Assembly: GCA_914767715.1 (NCBI GenBank)
Contig: OU612067.1
Coordinates: 31,902,162-31,966,161, forward strand
Source: Membranipora membranacea
Lineage: Eukaryota > Bryozoa > Gymnolaemata > Cheilostomatida > Membraniporidae
Reading direction: 5' to 3'
DNA length: 64,000 bases
Position 1 is the stretch's first letter; the number at the start of each line of letters is the position of its first letter. The notes under the pieces are model-generated. The model worked only from the letters and a program-made list of their open reading frames with translations. It searched no databases and was not told where the DNA came from. Of the stretch, positions 10,297-22,218 are shown piece by piece. The position numbers and the translations under genes are program-made.

Positions 10297-12983
10297 TCAT
10301 ATGAGTATGTCTTGTCTCCCTCTGTTTCGCAGGCGACCAAATCTTTCAGATGTACGGCGGTGAACGTTGCTTTCCTTTCTCTTTTTTAATTGCAGTTGAT
10401 GAGTGACAACTATATTATATTGGGGCTGACAGTAGTTGCCTAAATTCTGACTTGGGCTGACCATTGGTATCAGCGTGCTGTTTTCTTCATCGCCAGAGGA
10501 TTCAAAGGTCAGATCTACTAGTAGTGGCTGGTTAGTGTTATAGTGTGACTCAAGTCGAGGCTCATCTGCGGTGAAATCCTGTCCAGAAAGAGAAAAAAAT
10601 TAGCTACATAAATTATTGCTTTAGAAAAGGTTTTTTGGCTGTACTAACATATCTATCTATCATTGTGAGGGCGAGGAATAAATCATCACATTAACATGAT
10701 CATGATTGATCCGAAGTTTTATGCCCGGTTTCTTCACATAATGGAACACTTTTGTATTCATTAGAGGTTTTTCCTAGCTTAGCTGATCTTGATTTAAAGA
10801 CTGCTAACCCACACAAACTTACCTCCCATAGGAATGGTGATTTGGTTGCAGTATTATTTGGAGTATTGTCTTTAGTTTTTCTGGAAATGTTGCCTCCGAT
10901 ATCTTTTAGTCGTCTGATTTTATGATGAGCAGCTGAAGCAGATGTTGTAGCACACGAACTTTTATTTTCTATTGAGTCAATTGTTATTCTCCTCTTGGCT
11001 CTTGATATTGGCTTTTGCTCACAGCTACCATAATTCTGATCAGTACTAGTGATTGAATTTGAGAGGGATGTCACACTAATCATCGACTTGGCCAGAGGAG
11101 AAGGGAATGATTTTTCCCTGGTCTTCTGTTCTTGTATAAATGAGTATGCTGTAAAGATAATAATAGATTCATCAATTCATGAATAATGATGACAAGCGGT
11201 TGTGACAGTAAGAATGTTATTTATTATCTTATAACCTTTGAACTCATCGGAGTGCCTGTGATGCTGACACAATAACCGATTCATGATTATCAATCAAACA
11301 CAAATAGTCGAGATGACTCAAATTCTTGTGGCAACCAGACCAGAGAAAATCAGCAAAATAATATCAGATACAGAATAATTCTGTATATATCCTTCAGAAT
11401 AAATGGACATCTGAAACAAGACTATTCAAAATTTTTGAACTTGGATGAGAAATGGAACATTATCACAGTACAAGCGGCACCGATTTAACAGACATGTGGA
11501 TATCATATCCGGGCAATAAATTGCCACTGATAGATCTTAATTACAAATGGTTTAATAATTACTCAATTGCATCAGTGTTTGGGTAATTAAATCATTAACA
11601 TTATCTCATTTCACCTAGTGCTGGGTGTATTTTATAGTCCTAGAGCAATTTTCATTGAGCAAATTAAATAGCAAAACCCGCTTACGAATGCTGAGAGTCT
11701 CAAGGGAGATAATAAAAATAAAACTCACAGCTATATGCTGGTGATGGAGATCGTCCACTCCGGGGGTCAATTTTCAATCTGACGACTTCAACATGACACT
11801 GTTTCATCTGTCTCATCAGCCTCCGAGCTGCTCTGCTCAGCCCGGTTCTTAGTCTTTTGAGGCGCTCCTTTCTGTCAAGTTTCCCAAACACAACAGCTCG
11901 ATTCAACTGGATGTGGCCTGGTAATCTCATGTAGTGTATGTTATTTAGATTCCAGCGATCATCACCTGGTCAATGAAATCAATATAGAAAAAATTACCAT
12001 GATTATCTGTTTCAAATATCCATTCTACCGAATGGACATAACATTTTTTCTTTCAAATCTGCAACAAATGGTTTTGTCACCAGATATATAACGAACAAAA
12101 AAACTGTTAAAAAAAATTCAGGAACCAACTACAACTGAGTATTACAAATATTTCAAATAACGCAATTATATCAAGAATGGGACATGATTCATAAGTTGAA
12201 ACGAATAAGCCCTTTTGATGTGTAGATACTTAGTTACTGCTCAAGAAGTATTTACAGGGTCCCAGTTTAGGATACTTTGTGACAAGAAATAAACATTACC
12301 AGTCGAATAATAGCAAGCGTGGTGTCTCCATAAATACAACTATTACATGTTGTACTTACAGTAAGTGGTTTGAGATCTAAGGCTGCGACTATCTGTGTGT
12401 GTAATGACCTTATTACAATACTGATCATAGTCTCTGATGGTTGTACACTTCTGGCAATGGTTTGACAGCAAAGTCTTCATCTTTACACCCAGAGGTGAGC
12501 ATAAGTCAAAATGAAGTAAGTCATCATTTGGATCATCAAGTAGCTCAGATTCGTTCGATGTGATAGAGGTATCCAGAGTTACTTTTGAAGCCAAAGGTGA
12601 CAATAACATAGCACTTCCTATCCTTGGCGTTAACTGGAAGGTTTTATTCGGTGAGCCTACACTCTTCGCAGAGTTTATGACAAGTTCAGGTTCAGATGCA
12701 ACCTTGTCATTGGTAAAATGTTCGACTGAGTTTCTAATAGGTGAAGAGTTTGTCTTTGATTGGACCCGTAGGCCCAAGCCTTCAAGAAAAGTGTCTATCG
12801 AAGTAATTTCTGGTGTAGGTTTGTAGAGATGAGTTGTACTGGGCCTCTCGATGACTTGGAAATATGACTTCAGAGTGTTGACAGGGGTTTTGTTGACTTT
12901 GGATGGCAGTTTTCTTATTTTCCTCTCCTGTTCGATCCTTGTTGATCTTTCAAATACTACTATAAGCTGGCTTCGATTGTTGA
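10297..12983 (-). CDS. Unrecognised Ser/Lys/Arg-rich protein, four 3' exons (5' end not found)
   Basis: Four minus-strand exons join with matching phases and good splice signals: 12983-12360 (acceptor gtttttcag, donor ACT/GTAAGT), 11965-11729 (acceptor gaccag, donor GCT/GTGAGT), 11148-10823 (acceptor tttacag, donor GAG/GTAAGT) and 10578-10297, ending in TGA. Together they encode about 489 residues. There is no signal peptide or membrane segment in this part. Exon 1 has KIRKLPSK and a Ser-rich acidic region. Exon 2 is strongly basic (KERLKRLRTGLSRAARRLMR). Exon 3 has KAKRR-like basic patches. The C-terminus ends in RRTSERFGRLRNRGR, about five residues before the stop. The composition suggests a nuclear, chromatin- or cell-cycle-type protein, but I recognise no family. 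A plausible further upstream exon is at 14736-14679, whose end phase fits. At least the start codon exon is missing. Confidence 0.65.
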
Positions 12984-15870
12984 CTGAAAAACAAAGACAA
13001 ATTAATATTGGATTAACATGGGATTGCCTAAGATATCTGCCAGATACTTCCAAAATAGACTTTTAATCTTATGCAATATAAAATTATGGGTTCAGTCTTT
13101 GATAAAAAATTATGCTCTAAATCGCAGGAATAACGTAGGCTAGAATTAAAATAACTTGGCTATTTGAAGGGCTATGGGAGCAGTGCCTAATAGTTTAGAC
13201 AATAACATCAGCTTTCTTATTCTCTTTATTGTATGGAGCTCCGCTCTTGTATTACCACTGGGTCCTTTGTACTTATCTGGTATGCTCACCATCAGTGAAT
13301 GACTGCTTTACTCTCATAATAAAGCCAGTAAACCAATGTATGCTCAATCAATACTCAATTCTATGACTGGACCGCGTCTAAAATGAGAAAATAACACTCA
13401 GATATAAAGGGTACAGGTGTGTAGTATCGGGTATGGGTGTCTCAATAAAAATTTCTTGTTTGAACCAAGATTAGCCTTTTGTCCAAACAAGCCAAGCATT
13501 TTTGGAATTTTTTTCTGCTGTAACCACATAAATCATAATCGAGGTTTAGTGTTGACACTAACTAGGGGAGAGAGAGTAACAGCCTACTGATTATAATTTA
13601 AGTTAAGTTGACCTGTAAACCATGAGTCACAATTGGCAAGGCTCAGTCAAACAGACAGCTTGGGACAGGTTTTAAGTTGACGACATAGTTGAAACGCTAA
13701 TCATGCATATATAATCATTGATGATGTCAATTTGATTTTAGTCTGATGTCAATCTGACATCAGTCATTTATCAAGTATTTTGTTGCCATCTAATTGGTAG
13801 GAAATGACATCATGTGAACTCAGTTATTATTGTAATATTTCAATCAGATGTAATAAATGTGGTTTTTTATTGGCAATTTACTGAGGTCAATTTGTGGTAA
13901 GTTTGAGGTAGGCCTATGCATGTGGCTTATAGTTTGTATCTTCAAGTATCACAATGGTCTACTCAAAACACATTTTTAAAGTCTTTAGAATTCTAGTTAA
14001 ATCCCACATCACAGAGCAAATATGATTGACATACTCGAGGCACCAACAGTCTTTAAACAGTGACTCAATCTACCAGCACTAGAAGTAACAATTAGGTCAG
14101 TCGCTGAACTACAAATTAATGATGTAATGTGACCTTGTTATGTTGACCTAAATCTGGTAAACAGATCAAATGGTTTATGTGATAGTAATGTTGACTCACT
14201 CCTCCCAAAACGTGAAAAAATGTAGTGTGTTTAATTGGCCAATCTGACAGACATGTCAATAAATAGTTGTCGTCAAAAAACTTTCTTGTCACCGAACTCA
14301 ACACCCCTTACATTACACTGGATTGTCTCACTTTCGAATTCAAATATTTACCCAAGATGCCCTCCTATTGACCACAATTGTCATGGCCAACATCAAATTG
14401 GTGTCACGTCGATATTGAACATAATACAGCTCCATACGCAAAATCATCCGATTATTGGATATAATCATTATTAGGTATACATCATTACAGTGCCTGCAAG
14501 AGAACCAGTAACTGTAGGCCCAAATTTGCAAATGACTTAGAACCATCTATGTCTATAGAAGAGTAGTATGTCTTGGTCCTCCCAACCACCTGAAGGCCCA
14601 TCAGTTTCGCCTTATACGGAAAACGGAAAAATAAAGGAAAACAAAATTTAAGGCTTAGGTCTTATAGATTTCACTCACCTTGATACTTGGTCAATTGTGG
14701 AGGCCAAATGATATGAGGAGTACTTCTTATTTTGACCTATCTGTTGAGTATATATTGATTAACCCTTAGCTACTAGCACTATCTCATAAGGACTGATAGT
14801 TCACCTAGTACTAGCTACTCTAGCCCTATTAGATATTGTCCAAACATTCATACTGTAAAAGCGGGTAATCTGATTGGTCAATATTTAAGTAGCTAATTGA
14901 ATAATAAGGAATTGCATCGTTACCGCTGATTCATGCATGGTCGCATTTCATTATGTGTTTCAGTACGCACAAGCATCAAGTGCATAGTTCAATAAATATA
15001 TATCAGCATCTAACTAACGTATACCAATTAAATCATTGTATGCAAAATAAATCATTGTATGCAGGTTACATCAACCCACTATGGTCCTGTCTATATTTAA
15101 ATACACCTGTTTTGAATTTGACTTTTAATTAAGAATCATAAAACCATTGAGGCCTTCCCTCACTGTTTACTCAGTGACTTATATGGTTTCCTCGTTATCT
15201 CCCCCTATATTTCTAAAGTTTGATGCAGAAACCACCAAGAATTAACTGAAATTACCATTACCGACATGAATGCAAAAAAATCATGAACTGTATAAAAGAT
15301 GAAGAAATGTAGGCAAAAAATTCTCTTTGAACCAAATGAATCAACTAAAATGCATTTCTAAAAATGCTAGAAACGCCAATTTTTTTTATGTCGTCGTTGT
15401 GACGATACGAATTAGCCAACTTTCCGATGTCACTCTATTGCATTTTCTCTTCATTTTGTGTACCATTTTTTAAATATATACTTAGTTTTCTCATATAAAT
15501 TTTTGATGCAAGCTGACATGCTACATTTATACCCTATTGAATACAAATAGGCACAGCAGGATTCTTTTGTTTACCAAAATTTGAGAACATACACTCAGCA
15601 CAATATATAATAATACAAAATTAATATTACAATTATGATTTGATGTGAACCTGTACATGTCTTCTAACATGACATAACTTAAAATAATATCAGTTTATGA
15701 CCATTGTATGCTGGCTCAGGAGTCAGGACTAAGATTATTGCTCCTAATATATGAGGATGGAACCGATATTTAATCGTAAATTAGAAGATTTATCGAATGA
15801 GAGAGGTCATTCATGAGCTGCTTCATGATTTTTAATTTGGTTTAACAAAGATTCTGCATGGGTGTAACCT
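12984..15870. other. Presumed upstream introns of the orphan gene; one candidate exon
   Basis: On the minus strand 14736-14679 is a 58-nt open stretch with a strong donor (CAAG/GTGAGTGA) ending in the phase that the 12983 exon needs. It reads KIRSTPHIIWPPQLTKYQ. Its acceptor (agatag) has a poor polypyrimidine tract, so it is only a candidate. A small hairpin (CTGATGTCA, 3-base loop, reverse complement) lies near 13742-13762. No other gene seen. Confidence 0.3.
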
Positions 15871-16041
15871 TACCTCCCAGATACACTCATTACCAACACT
15901 GGCACCCCACAAGGATCTGTACTAAGCCCTCTATTGCTTTCATTGTATACTGATGGAATTAGATCTAGATGTCAGAACTTTCATGTCTTAAAATATGCGG
16001 ATGATACTTGTTTGATTGGACTCAGGTTATTCCTCTGATTA

Positions 16042-16729
16042 AAGCGATGGCTATACAGAGCGATTTAATCACAGGCCGATGGCATCCAGAGACATGCTCG
16101 GGCAAGCTCACTCTGCTACACAGGCCTATGAGTTAGTACGCCATGGTCTAGTGATTTAGATGGGGTCATAAATCAGATGGCTAGATTGACCAATGGGAAG
16201 AAGGAGTTCATTGGATTGGCCAATGATACTTAATGGGCGGGCAAACAAATGACCGGATATTGATTGCACACTTATATCCGGGCATTTGTCACTTTGGATC
16301 TTCACCAAATAAAATTTCAGTCGTCTGTAAAATTGATTTTTCTATGCTATACTATGAATGTCGTGTCAGGACAGCTTCCATTTTCAAGTGATACAGCTAT
16401 TACCTTCCATATGTTCACTACAGCACCACTCCTATCTTTGAATTTATGGTCTTTTTTATCATAAATAGGAGGATGTGATTTTACTACAGATATTATCAAC
16501 TCCTCCATTTTTGATAGCCTGTCTCGATTTGATAGATGACGTGTTTAACCGCGTAATTATTGAAGCAAGCAATCAACAACCAATCAGCATAGAGGATCGT
16601 CCAGATCACTCGGGCAAAACACGAACAAGTTCGATGTCCACTCTACTCGAGTAATCACTCATGCAGATCCCCCGATTAACCACTCGTGACCCCGAATCGA
16701 TGTAAAAATCGCCTCATGTAGCTGCACCT
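16042..16729 (-). mobile_element. PIF/Harbinger-type element carrying a MADF-like frame (full copy 1)
   Basis: This 688-bp element is inserted in the LINE just after its YADD motif. It is flanked on both sides by TTA (16039-16041 and 16730-16732), the TWA target duplication typical of PIF/Harbinger. The terminal inverted repeats are imperfect: AAGCGATGGCTATACAGAGC at one end and AGGTGCAGCTACATGAGGC at the other. The interior is collinear, in reverse orientation, with the element at 27411-28102, and a deletion derivative is at 22667-22807. It carries a short MADF-like reading frame and no visible transposase, so it is non-autonomous. Confidence 0.75.
16347..16508 (-). CDS. MADF-like 53-codon frame inside the Harbinger-type element
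   Basis: The minus strand ATG at 16508 opens a 53-residue frame ending in TAG at 16347-16349. It contains VKSHPPIYDKKDHKF and IWKVIAVSL. The pattern (hydrophobic helix, then P-P-I-Y-D, D/R, W-K-x-I-A) matches the first half of the MADF DNA-binding domain found in the second protein of many Harbinger transposons. The second half of the domain is absent, so this is either a first exon whose partner exons were lost or a relic. The homologous frame at 27637-27798 has no indels relative to it, but most visible differences are amino-acid changing, which argues against selection on the peptide. Confidence 0.5.
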   Translation of the reverse strand: MEELIISVVKSHPPIYDKKDHKFKDRSGAVVNIWKVIAVSLENGSCPDTTFIV

Positions 16730-17736
16730 TTAGATTGTTATTTTTCTGAAGTAAATAGAATAGCTAATCAATGCTCAGATCTGGACCTCCTTTTAATTGC
16801 AGGCAAAACTAAAGAAAATGTTATTTTCAACTAAACGTGAAAGACCTGTCAGCCCTAGCCTCTTACTCAATGGATCACTTATTTCTTTCTGTGAGACTAC
16901 TAAATATCTTGGTGTTGAGATTGACCAGAAGCTTAGATTTGAAGCCCACATCCAAAATGTTGTTCGTAAGGCAAATCAAAGAATGTATATAATTAAAAAC
17001 TTTCCGTATTTGAGTACCAAGCCACTTGCATGCATGCTTTTTAAAAGTTTTATTGTTTCACTTATAATGTATTGTCTACCAGTCCTCTATCCTGCTATTT
17101 ATCAACGAGATAAGAAAGACATTTGCAAAATATTTAAAGCTGTTTCCTCGCTCGGATTACAACTTAATTATGATCTCGACACTCTAGTTAACACTCATTT
17201 AAAAAATAGTGTAATGCAGATATTCACTGATGACGAACTCTTTATCCATAACTACCTCGAACGATGCCCCTCAGGTCAGCTTAGACACCCTAAATACCGC
17301 ACTGCCTGGGGCAAAGACTGCCTTTTGAGACACATGTGCATTTATATTAATAATGCAATTTTTAACTACTTTTTAATAATACTATTCTTGCATGCAAGGC
17401 AACTTCATTATTTTTTAGCAGAGTACGTCTACCAGCAACCTTTTTCTCACAACTTTTACAGTTAGTGATAGATACAGATCCATCAATCAATCAATCAATC
17501 AATATTTGGTAGGCATCTTAATTTGAGATGCGCTAAAAAATGATTCAGACAGCGTCAATATTACAGTCCTGGTCATATCTTATGTCAAAAATTTCAGTTT
17601 AAAACTTATTGATGATATCTTAACCTCAAAATATTAAAGAATTGGCAATTAATCCATTTATAATCCATTTATAATAATTACCAAACTCACAACTGCCCCT
17701 CTGGGCAACTGGTAATTAAAAACATGTATGTTGTTA

Positions 17737-19110
17737 ATTTGAAGCTTGAAGATTGAAGTTTGTTTATTGCCTAAATTCTGATATCTATTCTGAGATAGGT
17801 TGATAGCATCGAATGTACAGCACATACATGGAGAAAGTAAAAATAAAAGGAGTCCTGAGCTGCATTAGTTAAAAAATCGCATATAAAATTCAAAAAAGGT
17901 ATTTTGTCTTTTGGTTGTTCTACACTTGGATGGCCTATATTTATCTATTTTCGCTCTACGAGCAGATGTTCTGTTTGTATTTATTTTAATACGAGAGTTC
18001 AAGGGATGATTATCGTCGTCAGCTATTTTAGTGAAATGTTCACTGCAAGTGGTGTGCAGGAATGTTGTGATGGGTGGCAGTGCTAGATGGTCCAGCCTCT
18101 GCTCATAGTTGATAGAGAATGGGAGCACAATCCGAGTAGCAGAGCGCTGGGTCCTCTCTAGTCGTGTTTTATCGGTGTCTGATAGTAGATTATACCATGC
18201 TGGGCAGGCGTAAGAGATTATAGACTTAATGCTAGCTATCTAGAAGGTTCTCAAGCCATCGCGATCCATGCCCATGCGTTTCAGCAGTCTCATCAAGTAT
18301 AATCATTGAGAGCATTTAGACATAATATAGTCAACATAATTGCTGAAAGTTAGTGTGTTGTCTATGAATACCCCTAAAAACTTGGTATTCTCAGAGGGAG
18401 AGATAAAGAGATTATCAGCTCCATAGGTTATACCAAGGTGCATAACAGGTTTGTTTGTAAAAGCCACATTCAGTATCACAGTTTTGCTGGAATTCAAAAT
18501 CATAATGTTTTGCTCAGACCAGGTGTTTGCTAAAGGTGTAGCTAGACAGGCCCACGAAATCGCGTGGGGAGGCAATTCCACGCGTTGTTCATGCCAAACC
18601 ACGCTGTTGGGCATGCTAACTATGCGTCTTTCCGGCATCACCACGTTTGAACCTACGCTTCTGTCATTGGCCAGTTGGTACAATCGAGCGTATTTAATTG
18701 GTCATTACTCCTTACTCATTGGTCATGGCTCATTGGTCACTCACTTAGCAATGTTGTCACAAAGCGGGTGTGTTTAGCCTATGAAGCCACGCCCACCACG
18801 CGTGGGAAGACAATTCCACGCATTTCGTGGGCTCATGTAACAAAGCCTTAACAGTATTGTATCAGATATGTTCTCAGTGGATGGATCAACGATAGGCTTA
18901 TAAAAGGTTGTATCATCAGCATATTTGATACATTTTGTATCATCATCAAAAGATTTTAAGTCATCAACATAAATTACCCAAAGGATGGGGCCCAGTTTAG
19001 TTCCTTGAGGGGCACCTACTTGAATGGGTTTGTAGTCAGAAAAATTATCACAGTATTTTCCACATTGTTGTCTTGACTCCAAATGCCTTTCTACTAAGGC
19101 AATAACATTA
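17737..19110 (-). mobile_element. Second LINE fragment (RT and C-terminal region), interrupted by a 315-bp MITE
   Basis: Reading from 19110 downwards on the minus strand: VGAPQGTKLGPILWVIYVDD, then KYADDTTFY. The frame is interrupted by a MITE (18848-18534), then continues with NSSKT, FLGVFIDNTLTF and, with frame breaks, a long C-terminal region rich in Arg/Lys ending near 17865. This is the order of a CR1/jockey-like non-LTR reverse transcriptase. The 3' end carries a CTTCAATCTTCAAGCTTCAA tail near 17737-17762, and the element is truncated at its 5' side at about 19110. It is distinct from the LINE at 15871 (only low protein similarity) and is not functional. Confidence 0.75.
18534..18848. 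mobile_element. 315-bp Harbinger-type MITE inside the second LINE
   Basis: It is flanked by TAA on both sides (18531-18533, 18849-18851) and has imperfect terminal inverted repeats of about 35 bp. Both ends reach GCCCACGAAAT followed by a GCGTGG core, with the outermost bases AGGTGTAGCTAGACAG at one end and AGGCTTTGTTACATGA at the other. No coding capacity is visible. Its AGGTGYAGCTA terminus is nearly the same as that of the MADF-bearing elements here, which suggests mobilisation by related transposases. Confidence 0.75.
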
Positions 19111-19172
19111 GCTCGGATTACAACTTAATTATGATCTCGACACTCTAGTTCACACTCATTTAAAAAATTAGC
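19111..19172 (+). mobile_element. 62-bp fragment of the first LINE family
   Basis: Nearly identical to 17150-17210 of the LINE at 15871-17503 (starts GCTCGGATTACAACTTAA). It abuts the 5' truncation point of the second LINE and points the opposite way. It looks like filler DNA captured at an insertion or repair junction. Confidence 0.7.
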
Positions 19173-20929
19173 GTTAAAACCAAGATGATTCATTTCATAA
19201 ATACATTCATAACGACGATGCATATTTTAGGGGTTTTTCAAAATTGACTGGCTGGAAACGGGTAGGGTCAACCCCCCTAGCCCTTTCCACGAATGCACTT
19301 CTGACTCTACCCCACAAACCATTAATACCAGTTTGTAGCAAGAAATTCAAATGCATCATAGTCAAAGAGGAGATGATACTATTGGATACAAAGCAGTTGC
19401 AGCTCTTATGCTGCGATCCTGTGTGACATGCTACCACACTATAGTCACCATCAATGTGACAAGTTTGGTTAGGGAAATTTCATACCTCCTCGTCCTCAGT
19501 TCTTTGTCAATAAAGTACCAACTCGGTGAGTATGGTAAACGATAGTCCAATTTGATATTACCATGCTGGGCTAGGACCAAAGCTACCAAAACCTTGCAGA
19601 ATCAAAATCAAATTTAATTGACCAGTTATTGTGCGTATATTAAAATTATCATTCATTAATTTTCGGATAGTATTTAAGTTACAATTAAAAAATAAACTGC
19701 TGCTCGAATTTCTCTCCACTTCTTTTGCTTAGTAATAGTTCAGTGTTGCAGCACTTTTTTGTGCATTGAAATGCCTGTCAATCACCATCTATTTCAAAAT
19801 GACACTTGATTTTAGTATGTAGCATGTCGAATTCAAAACTGCTGGCTTCCAATCGAAAGACACATCAGTTGATACAAACTAGAACAAAAACTGCCTTTTG
19901 TTTCTATTCTTCCAAATTGCTTTGGGATTTTGTATGGTAGAACAAAAGGTTGTATACAAAATTTATACAAATAAGGAGCTGATAATTCCTGCAGCTATTG
20001 AAATACAAAATCCATAAAAGTCACTGAGCAACCGGTCAATTCTCTTATTACACCTCAGTAGGGAGACACATCAGCTTGAATAAGCCAAGTATGGAAGTTT
20101 CCAGCAGGAACTAGAACTTACCCATGCCTGTGGCCTGTGCTTTGATGATCTAACATAAAGATAGTTGCAAAAAAGGAGAAACACCGATGACTGAACATTG
20201 AGCCAACGCTCTCCCATTAGAATGAGGAACATCTGGTTACATAACACTCCGTAAGATAGCTGCAAGATAGCAAGAGAATAGGTAGCGATAGATATTTGAT
20301 TTACTATTTCCAATCCAAATTCAATACTACTGGTTCTAATTTTTGCTGGATGGGGTCAAAGTTTTTGAGTGGGGGGATTAAATGAGGTCGCATAATTCAT
20401 CTACTGGTACTTGTGTCAACCGACCTTACCCAGTGATATGAATTAAATCTAAGCCAGGGAAACCCATTAACCAGTTATGAAATATTTCAATCCTAAGAAA
20501 TACACAAGAAGGCCTGACATTATCACATTTTAAACAAGGATTGATTGAGGAAACAATGTCGATTAAAAATTATTGAAGATTATTAGGGTTGTTCCAAACA
20601 TAAATTACTGTCTTTCAAGTAAAATTTTTAAGAATAGATTGGGCAGTGCTTCTGATTTGTGCGAAAATAAATGTCACGTTAAAATCCCAAATCCCTCCCT
20701 CAAAGAAGCCTTAATAGTAGTAGTATTGTTATTATGAAGGCATATTATATCAGATATAAAATACTTCTGGTTTCTAGTTACTATTTGATCATATAATATC
20801 AGGGATCTCAACCTGGGTGGATCTGAAACCTGAGTTCTGATATTAGCATGGCCCATAGTGGTATCTTTAAAGGTGTAGAACGCCCTGAGCATAAACAGCT
20901 GAGGGTACGTCTGAGATGGCACCGAAAAA
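19173..20929. other. No gene recognised
   Basis: AT-rich sequence with scattered short frames and no domain or splice context that I can support. Confidence 0.45.
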
Positions 20930-21345
20930 TTGTCGTGTGAAATACCTGAGATTTGAAGATTATGTGCAAAGAATAGCTGGCAAAGCAAGTCAAAGAATGT
21001 ATGTTGTTAAAAAAATGTTGCATCTAAGTACAAATCCATTAGCTTCCATGATGTTCAAAAGTTTTGTAGTTTCCCTCTTGATATATTGTCTGCCTGTTTT
21101 GCACACGAGCATATGTACCATAGACAATAAATTACTAAGAAAAGTTTATGTTGCGAAGAATTTAAGGCTTGACGTAGGCGACCTCAATATTATTGTGCTG
21201 TTTTGCTGATGAGCATCATATCATACAAAGTTTTCTAGAGCGATGCCCTCAAATGCAAGTTCCATACATTAGTAGCAAAGTCCTTTAATGACAAAGGATA
21301 TGCATCCTTTTCTCGCAACATTTCATGTTTGTGATAGCAAGTAAA
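20930..21345 (+). mobile_element. Second partial copy of the first LINE family (3' end)
   Basis: The frame at 20950-21170 reads KASQRMYVVKKMLHLSTNPL and SFVVSLLIYCLPVLH. This parallels KANQRMYIIKNFPYLSTKPL and SFIVSLIMYCLPVLY of the copy at 16733-17465. The upstream RT core is missing, the frame decays after about 21200, and the tail (aagtaaatcaataaa) ends near 21345. A dead 5'-truncated copy. Confidence 0.7.
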
Positions 21346-21814
21346 TCAATAAAAACCTAGAGTATTTCTTGTAAACATAAAATCGTAAATAATTTTAAAT
21401 TTGATCCAGATGAACCAATTCATATGGACTAACCAAGGCCATCGCCACAGGTGAAAATGAATCCCCATGATGTAAAAATATGTTTGTAAAAATATTGATT
21501 TAAAGGCTGACGAATCGAGCCGCCAGGGTAGAAAGGCATATAATTGATGTGATGTGATGCTATTGAAATCATTGCCTGGATTTATCCAGTTCACCTGCAA
21601 AATGACTTTTTTAACATTCCTAAAATTCAAATTTCTATTTAGCCATAATAATCTATTTGCAAATCACTGGGATTGGCAAATCAAAAAGAGCATAGCTTAT
21701 CACAAATGAAATCAAATACCCACAACAAATACTACACATTATTCTCATGCAAAAGTTTGATGTTGCCTGGATTTATCCAGTTCACCTGCAAAATGACTTT
21801 TTTAACATTCCATT

Positions 21815-22042
21815 GTGCCGTGGGATGAGAGAACACAACTCCGAGTAGTGAATAGCGGGCTATCTAATTAGCGCCATCAACCCATTCTTTTTTGGGGATG
21901 GTGAGATGGCGCAATCGGTTAGCGCGCTTGCTATTCACTGCCAGGCGATTAGTGCCGCAGGAGTTGTGGGTTCGAGTCCCACTGGGGGAGCTTTCATTGT
22001 TGATTGTTCCAGCCTCCAGCACCCTCTGGTGTATACCTCTCC
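21815..22042 (+). mobile_element. tRNA-derived SINE with head-to-head tRNA-like arms, copy 1
   Basis: The right arm has a good Pol III A box (TGGCGCAATCGG, near 21907) and B box (GGTTCGAGTCCC, near 21969). The T-arm stem is perfect (GTGGG/CCCAC). The left arm (21815-21881), read in reverse complement, is another tRNA-like sequence (gatggcgctaattagatag ... ctattcact ... ggagttgtg) lacking about 20 internal bases, so the two face each other as a palindrome. The seven bases flanking the tRNA body do not pair as an acceptor stem, so this is a SINE head rather than a tRNA gene. The 3' part is non-tRNA sequence. Confidence 0.75.
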
Positions 22043-22218
22043 TGTGTACTTGTCTACTGACTGACTCATGGAAAGACATGTGACAGCATGGAAAGACATG
22101 CTGACAAGCTGGAAAGACAGCTAAACCTACTACAAGGGGTCCCAGCAATGGGCCATGTAAGTCCAATAACCCTAACACGTACGCTGTGTTTCATAGGGTG
22201 GCAATGGTGGATTGGAAT

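Larger units (their letters stand above)
15871..17503 (+). mobile_element. CR1/L2-like LINE fragment (RT to 3' tail), interrupted by a Harbinger-type element
   Basis: The frame from about 15871 has GTPQGSVLSPLLLSLYTDG and the catalytic YADD at 15994-16005, then is cut by an element at 16042-16729. It resumes at 16733 (DCYFSEVNRIANQ, then KTKE with a one-base frameshift near 16817). It runs on through YLGVEIDQKLRFEAHI and FKSFIVSLIMYCLPVL to 17465, as expected for the C-terminal part of a non-LTR reverse transcriptase. The 3' end is a (CAAT)n tail at 17481-17502, typical of LINE ends. The copy lacks its endonuclease (5' truncated) and has a stop codon and a frameshift, so it is inactive. A second partial copy is at 20930-21345. 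Confidence 0.8.

Noticed and set aside
12560-12826. Plus-strand frame of 88 codons
   Set aside because: Antisense shadow of the largest exon of the orphan minus-strand gene.
21900-21990. A tRNA gene with good A and B boxes (also at 22304-22394)
   Set aside because: The bases on either side of the tRNA-like body do not pair as an acceptor stem, and the sequence is part of an identically repeated SINE unit.
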